A stretch of DNA of 49,550 bases from an uncultured Clostridia bacterium (GTDB lineage: Bacteria > Bacillota > Clostridia > Oscillospirales > Ruminococcaceae), in assembly GCA_947628655.1 (NCBI GenBank), contig CANRAS010000015.1, positions 1 to 49,550 on the forward strand, given 5' to 3'. Under the pieces are notes generated by a model, which made no database searches, was not told the origin of the DNA, and was given only the letters and a program-made list of their open reading frames with translations. Made by a program: the position numbers and the translations under genes. Within the stretch, counting starts at the first letter, position 1. Each line of letters opens with the position of its first letter. Shown here piece by piece: positions 46,854 to 49,550 of this stretch.

Positions 46854-48263
46854 ATGAGTTTACAGTATGTAGGACTTAAAGACATAAACGGACCTCTTGT
46901 GGCTTTGGAGGGCGTATCGGGCGTGTCGTTCGATGAAATAGCGCGTATTCGCCTGAACGACGGCACGGAGCGCATAGGGCGCGTTGTAGAACTTTCGGGC
47001 GACAGAGCCGTTTTGCAGGTGTTTGAGGGTACAAAAGGAATTTCCCTCGAAAATACCCGCACCGTATTTTCGGGAAAACCGCTTGAAATCCCGCTCGCAG
47101 TAGAAATGCTGGGGCGCGTATTCAACGGCGCGGGAAAGCCTATCGACGGTCTGGGCGCGGTATTCCCCGAAAAAATGGGCGACGTAAACGGTCAGCCGTT
47201 AAACCCCGTAGCGCGTAAGTACCCAAGGAATTATATCCACACGGGAATATCCTCAATAGACGCGCTTATGACGCTGATAAGAGGGCAGAAGTTACCTATC
47301 TTTTCGGGTTCGGGTCTTTCTCACAACAAACTCGCCGTACAGATAGTAAAACAGGCTAAGCTGACGGGCGAGGGGAGCGGAGATTTCGCAATAGTATTCG
47401 CGGCAATGGGCGTTCAGAACGACGTAGCGGACTATTTCCGCCGCAGTTTTGAGGAAACGGGCGCGTCGGAACGCGTGTGTATGTTCCTCAATCTTTCAAG
47501 CGACCCTATTATCGAACGTCTGCTTACCCCGATGTGCGCGCTTACGGCGGCGGAGTATCTCGCGTTTGAGAAGAATATGCACATACTTGTTATTATGACT
47601 GATATGACAAGCTATGCCGAGGCATTGCGCGAGTTTTCGAGTTCTAAGGGAGAAATCCCCGGAAGAAAAGGCTACCCCGGCTACCTCTATTCCAATCTCG
47701 CGTCGCTTTATGAACGCGCGGGCGTTATTGAGGGAAGTACGGGTTCGGTGACACAGATACCGATACTTACAATGCCCAACGACGACATCACACACCCTAT
47801 CCCCGACCTTACGGCGTACATCACGGAGGGGCAGATAGTGTTCGACCGCGACCTTGACCAGCGCGGCGTTTACCCCGGATTGTCGGTTCTGCTGTCGCTG
47901 TCGCGCCTTATGAAAGACGGCATAGGCGAGGGCTATACCCGCGCCGACCACGCGGCTGTTTCCAATCAGCTTTTCGCGGCGTATGCAAAGGTTCAGGACG
48001 CGCGCAGTTTGGCGTCCGTTATCGGCGAGGAAGAATTATCCGACACCGACCGCGCGTATTTGCGGTTCGGACGCATTTTTGAAGAGAACTTCTTAAATCA
48101 AGGCTTTGACGAAAACCGCACAATGGACGAAACGCTCGACCTAGGCTGGGACTTGTTGTGCAGTCTGCCCAAATCAGAGCTTGACAGAATTGATGAAAAG
48201 TTATTGGAAGAAAAATATAATCCCGAACGCGCTGAGAGATTTATAGAAGAGGCTAGGGGCTAG
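46854..48263 (+). CDS. ntpB: V/A-type ATPase regulatory subunit B
   Basis: 469 residues, homologous to subunit A but without a working P-loop ([15 protein letters not shown] in its place), as expected. [20 protein letters not shown] and [20 protein letters not shown] are diagnostic. ATG 46854 is chosen, 6 bp after GGAG; ATG 46842 overlaps the ntpA stop (TAATG) but lacks an RBS. The last codons, GAG GCT AGG GGC TAG, merge into the R9 end sequence. Confidence 0.95.
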   Translation: MSLQYVGLKDINGPLVALEGVSGVSFDEIARIRLNDGTERIGRVVELSGDRAVLQVFEGTKGISLENTRTVFSGKPLEIPLAVEMLGRVFNGAGKPIDGLGAVFPEKMGDVNGQPLNPVARKYPRNYIHTGISSIDALMTLIRGQKLPIFSGSGLSHNKLAVQIVKQAKLTGEGSGDFAIVFAAMGVQNDVADYFRRSFEETGASERVCMFLNLSSDPIIERLLTPMCALTAAEYLAFEKNMHILVIMTDMTSYAEALREFSSSKGEIPGRKGYPGYLYSNLASLYERAGVIEGSTGSVTQIPILTMPNDDITHPIPDLTAYITEGQIVFDRDLDQRGVYPGLSVLLSLSRLMKDGIGEGYTRADHAAVSNQLFAAYAKVQDARSLASVIGEEELSDTDRAYLRFGRIFEENFLNQGFDENRTMDETLDLGWDLLCSLPKSELDRIDEKLLEEKYNPERAERFIEEARG

Positions 48264-48398
48264 AAGTAAGATGTTAGAGGTAAGCGGGTAATCCGCTTTG
48301 CGGATTACCCTCAAACAGCAGGCTATGCCTGCTGTTTGGTCGAGCAATCCGCTTTGCGGATTACCCTCAAACAAACAGGGTGTGCCTGTTGTTTGTTT
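48253..48398. repeat. R9: array of four hairpins between ntpB and ntpD
   Basis: After GGCTAGAAGTAAGATGTTAG come GGGTAATCCGC-TTT-GCGGATTACCC (48286-48310), CAAACAGCAGGC-TAT-GCCTGCTGTTTG (48312-48338), AATCCGC-TTT-GCGGATT (48346-48362) and AAACAAAC...GTTTGTTT (48369-48398). The pair AATCCGC-hairpin plus CTCAAACA-hairpin is duplicated in tandem. It lies inside the operon, upstream of the ntpD RBS. Confidence 0.85.
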
Positions 48399-48450
48399 AA
48401 AAGTAGATTTTATGTGCGCGGTGTTGTTCACATAGGCAGGTGACATTGAA

Positions 48451-49077
48451 ATGGCAGAACAAATTTTCCCTACAAAGGGCAATCTGATAAAGTCGAAAAG
48501 ACAGCTAAGGCAAGCGCAGTTAGGCTATGAACTTATGGACAGAAAGCGCAATATACTCGTGCGCGAAATGGTGTCCCTGACCGACGAGGCAAAGGAACTC
48601 CGTTCGACTATTGAAAGCACATATTCCGAGGCGTACAAGGCTTTAGCGTTCGCGAATATCAGGCTGGGCGTTGTAAACAAGATAGCGCAGGCAATTCCGC
48701 TTGAAAATTCGCTGAAACTCTCCGTGCGCAGTGTTATGGGCGTTGAACTGCCCAAACTTACCGCCGACATAGCCCCCGCCGACCGCCCCGTATATGAACT
48801 TTCAAGCACAAACTCGTCGTTTGACTACGCGTACATCTGCTTTAATAAGGCAAAGGAGATAACCGTGCGGTTAGCGGAAGTGGAAAACAGCATTTACCGT
48901 TTGGCAATCGCGATAAAGAAAACGCAAAAACGTGCAAACGCGCTTAAAAATATTATGATCCCCCGCTATCAAGAACAGGTCCACTTTATCACGAACGCGC
49001 TTGAAGAAAAAGAACGCGAGGAATTTTCACGCCAGAAAGTTATCAAGCGCAGGAAAACCGCCGACATCAGTGCATAG
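48451..49077 (+). CDS. ntpD: V/A-type ATPase subunit D (central shaft)
   Basis: 208 residues. The N-terminus FPTKGNLIKSKRQLRQAQLGYELMDRKRNIL and the C-terminal helix RANALKNIMIPRYQEQVHFI are the two long helices of the rotor shaft that turns inside the A3B3 head. RBS AGGTGA precedes ATG 48451. Last gene of the operon, separated from ntpB by R9 (about 190 bp), whereas all other junctions are short. Confidence 0.94.
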   Translation: MAEQIFPTKGNLIKSKRQLRQAQLGYELMDRKRNILVREMVSLTDEAKELRSTIESTYSEAYKALAFANIRLGVVNKIAQAIPLENSLKLSVRSVMGVELPKLTADIAPADRPVYELSSTNSSFDYAYICFNKAKEITVRLAEVENSIYRLAIAIKKTQKRANALKNIMIPRYQEQVHFITNALEEKEREEFSRQKVIKRRKTADISA

Positions 49078-49099
49078 TTCAAAGTGAATAATATTTTCA

Positions 49100-49136
49100 C
49101 CTGCCCCGCCGTTCGGTGGGGCAGGGGGGTTATATT
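49100..49136 (+). terminator. Terminator of the ATPase operon
   Basis: CCTGCCCCGCC (49100-49110), GTTC loop, GGTGGGGCAGG (49115-49125), one G-T pair, then GGGGTTATATTTT. Confidence 0.75.
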
Positions 49137-49261
49137 TTCGCTGAAAATCGTGACACATTCTGTATTATTCAAAGGAAATTATACGGCGCGTAAAGTCGGG
49201 AGTTTTCCTTACCTCAAAAGTCCTATAAACCGCATTGCATAGCCAAATATAGCGTTTTAAC

Positions 49262-49295
49262 TTCCCTCGCCGACGGCGGGGGAAATTCGTTTTTT
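49262..49295 (+). terminator. Second terminator-like hairpin
   Basis: TTCCCTCGCC (49262-49271), GAC, GGCGGGGGAA (49275-49284), one G-T pair, then TTCGTTTTTT. It would block readthrough towards the flagellin gene. Confidence 0.6.
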
Positions 49296-49315
49296 CAAAA
49301 AAATTTGATTTTTTT

Positions 49316-49342
49316 CAAAAAAATGCTCCTGCCCGCCAATCG
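49316..49342 (+). promoter_or_regulatory. Possible sigma-28 (SigD) promoter for flagellin
   Basis: CAAA (49316-49319), 15 bp, GCCAATCG (49335-49342), compared with the consensus TAAA-N15-GCCGATAA. Correct spacing but only partial match. Confidence 0.3.
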
Positions 49343-49479
49343 CCCAAAATCCCTTGAACCCGCATTGCAATGCGCTTTATCGCCATTTCCCGCGCCGTGC
49401 CTGCTGACCTCTAAAAAGCCTTCCCAAACAATCACAAACCGCATTGCTATGCGATTTTTAGGAGGATATTATACAGGGA

Positions 49480-49550
49480 ATGGTAGTACAACACAACATC
49501 AACGCGATGACCGCGTACAACAAGCTGAATGTAAACGTAACGGGTCTTAA
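49480..49550 (+). CDS. Flagellin, N-terminal fragment (runs off the window)
   Basis: ATG 49480 opens a frame reading MVVQHNINAMTAYNKLNVNV, the conserved flagellin start (M-x-x-x-H-N-I-x-A-M) that forms the D0 helix of the filament protein. Only 23 codons are in the window. AGGAGG (49460-49465) is 14 bp upstream, longer than usual; GGGA just before the ATG is too close. Palindromic repeats lie in the leader. Could be fliC/hag or a secondary flagellin. Confidence 0.85.
   Translation, partial: MVVQHNINAMTAYNKLNVNVTGL

Larger units (their letters stand above)
49231..49453 (+). repeat. Three copies of a CGCATTGCWATGCG palindrome before flagellin
   Basis: CGCATTGCATAGCC (49231), CGCATTGCAATGCG (49361-49374, perfect palindrome) and CGCATTGCTATGCG (49440-49453), each preceded by AAAC or AACC. 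The last ends 7 bp before the flagellin RBS. Confidence 0.7.

Noticed and set aside
49226-49250. SigD promoter TAAA...GCCAAATA
   Set aside because: Spacing is 12 bp instead of 15, and it lies before a terminator-like hairpin.
1-49550. tRNA, rRNA or transposase genes
   Set aside because: No T-loop GGTTCGA-type sequences with matching acceptor stems, no rRNA motifs and no transposase-like frames were noticed on either strand; a tRNA finder would be needed to be certain.

Overview
The window looks like a piece of an anaerobic Clostridia-type Firmicute chromosome (moderate G+C). The evidence is a HydABC-type [FeFe] hydrogenase, a V/A-type ATPase operon, pyruvate phosphate dikinase, a FabV enoyl reductase, a der-plsY-gpsA block, a Bce-type ABC exporter with its sensor kinase, sigma-A promoters close to TTGACA-17-TATAAT, strong purine-rich ribosome binding sites, and the start of a flagellin gene at the right edge. 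The exact genus cannot be read from the sequence. No rRNA, tRNA, CRISPR array, transposase or phage gene was seen.

Layout. 1-2950: a decayed left edge with a 77-bp duplication, a LysR/TSCPD chimeric remnant, mnmA, a GH32 sucrase and a fructokinase cut off after about 27 codons. 2945-7175: orphan genes of unknown function (ankyrin protein, small membrane proteins, XRE regulator, DUF4026/DUF2314-like protein), several behind near-perfect promoters. 7338-12982: der, two small membrane genes, plsY, an AT-richer kinase-like gene, gpsA and dut. 13148-28017 (mostly minus strand): fabV, an FAD oxidoreductase, dnaE, rpmF, a monofunctional glycosyltransferase, BceAB-like exporter, BceS-like kinase, a CCA-adding-like enzyme and a membrane protein. 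28488-31960: an EF-G-like protein with altered GTPase motifs and a PyrB carrying a PyrI-type zinc tail. 32070-37064: a small secreted protein and the hydC-hydB-hydA operon. 37365-40167: ppdK. 40231-49135: nine V/A-ATPase genes. 49480 onward: flagellin.

The genes give an energy picture: HydABC disposes of electrons from NADH and ferredoxin as H2, PPDK links pyruvate/PEP to ATP or PPi, and the V/A-ATPase couples ATP to an ion gradient.

The most unusual part is non-coding. At least ten short intergenic elements (called R1-R10 here) share imperfect terminal inverted repeats, a core around AAAGACAATCYAATCCGCGC, and G+C-rich hairpins whose arms differ between copies but stay perfectly paired. Their ends lie on or just after gene stop codons, and several seem to supply the last codons and the stop of the neighbouring gene. 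They look like a non-autonomous mobile RNA/DNA hairpin family. Other structures worth checking are a pseudoknot-capable element at 30729-30814, three back-to-back perfect hairpins at 28107-28167, a hairpin array inside the ATPase operon, and structured leaders before hydC and before the 5889 gene.
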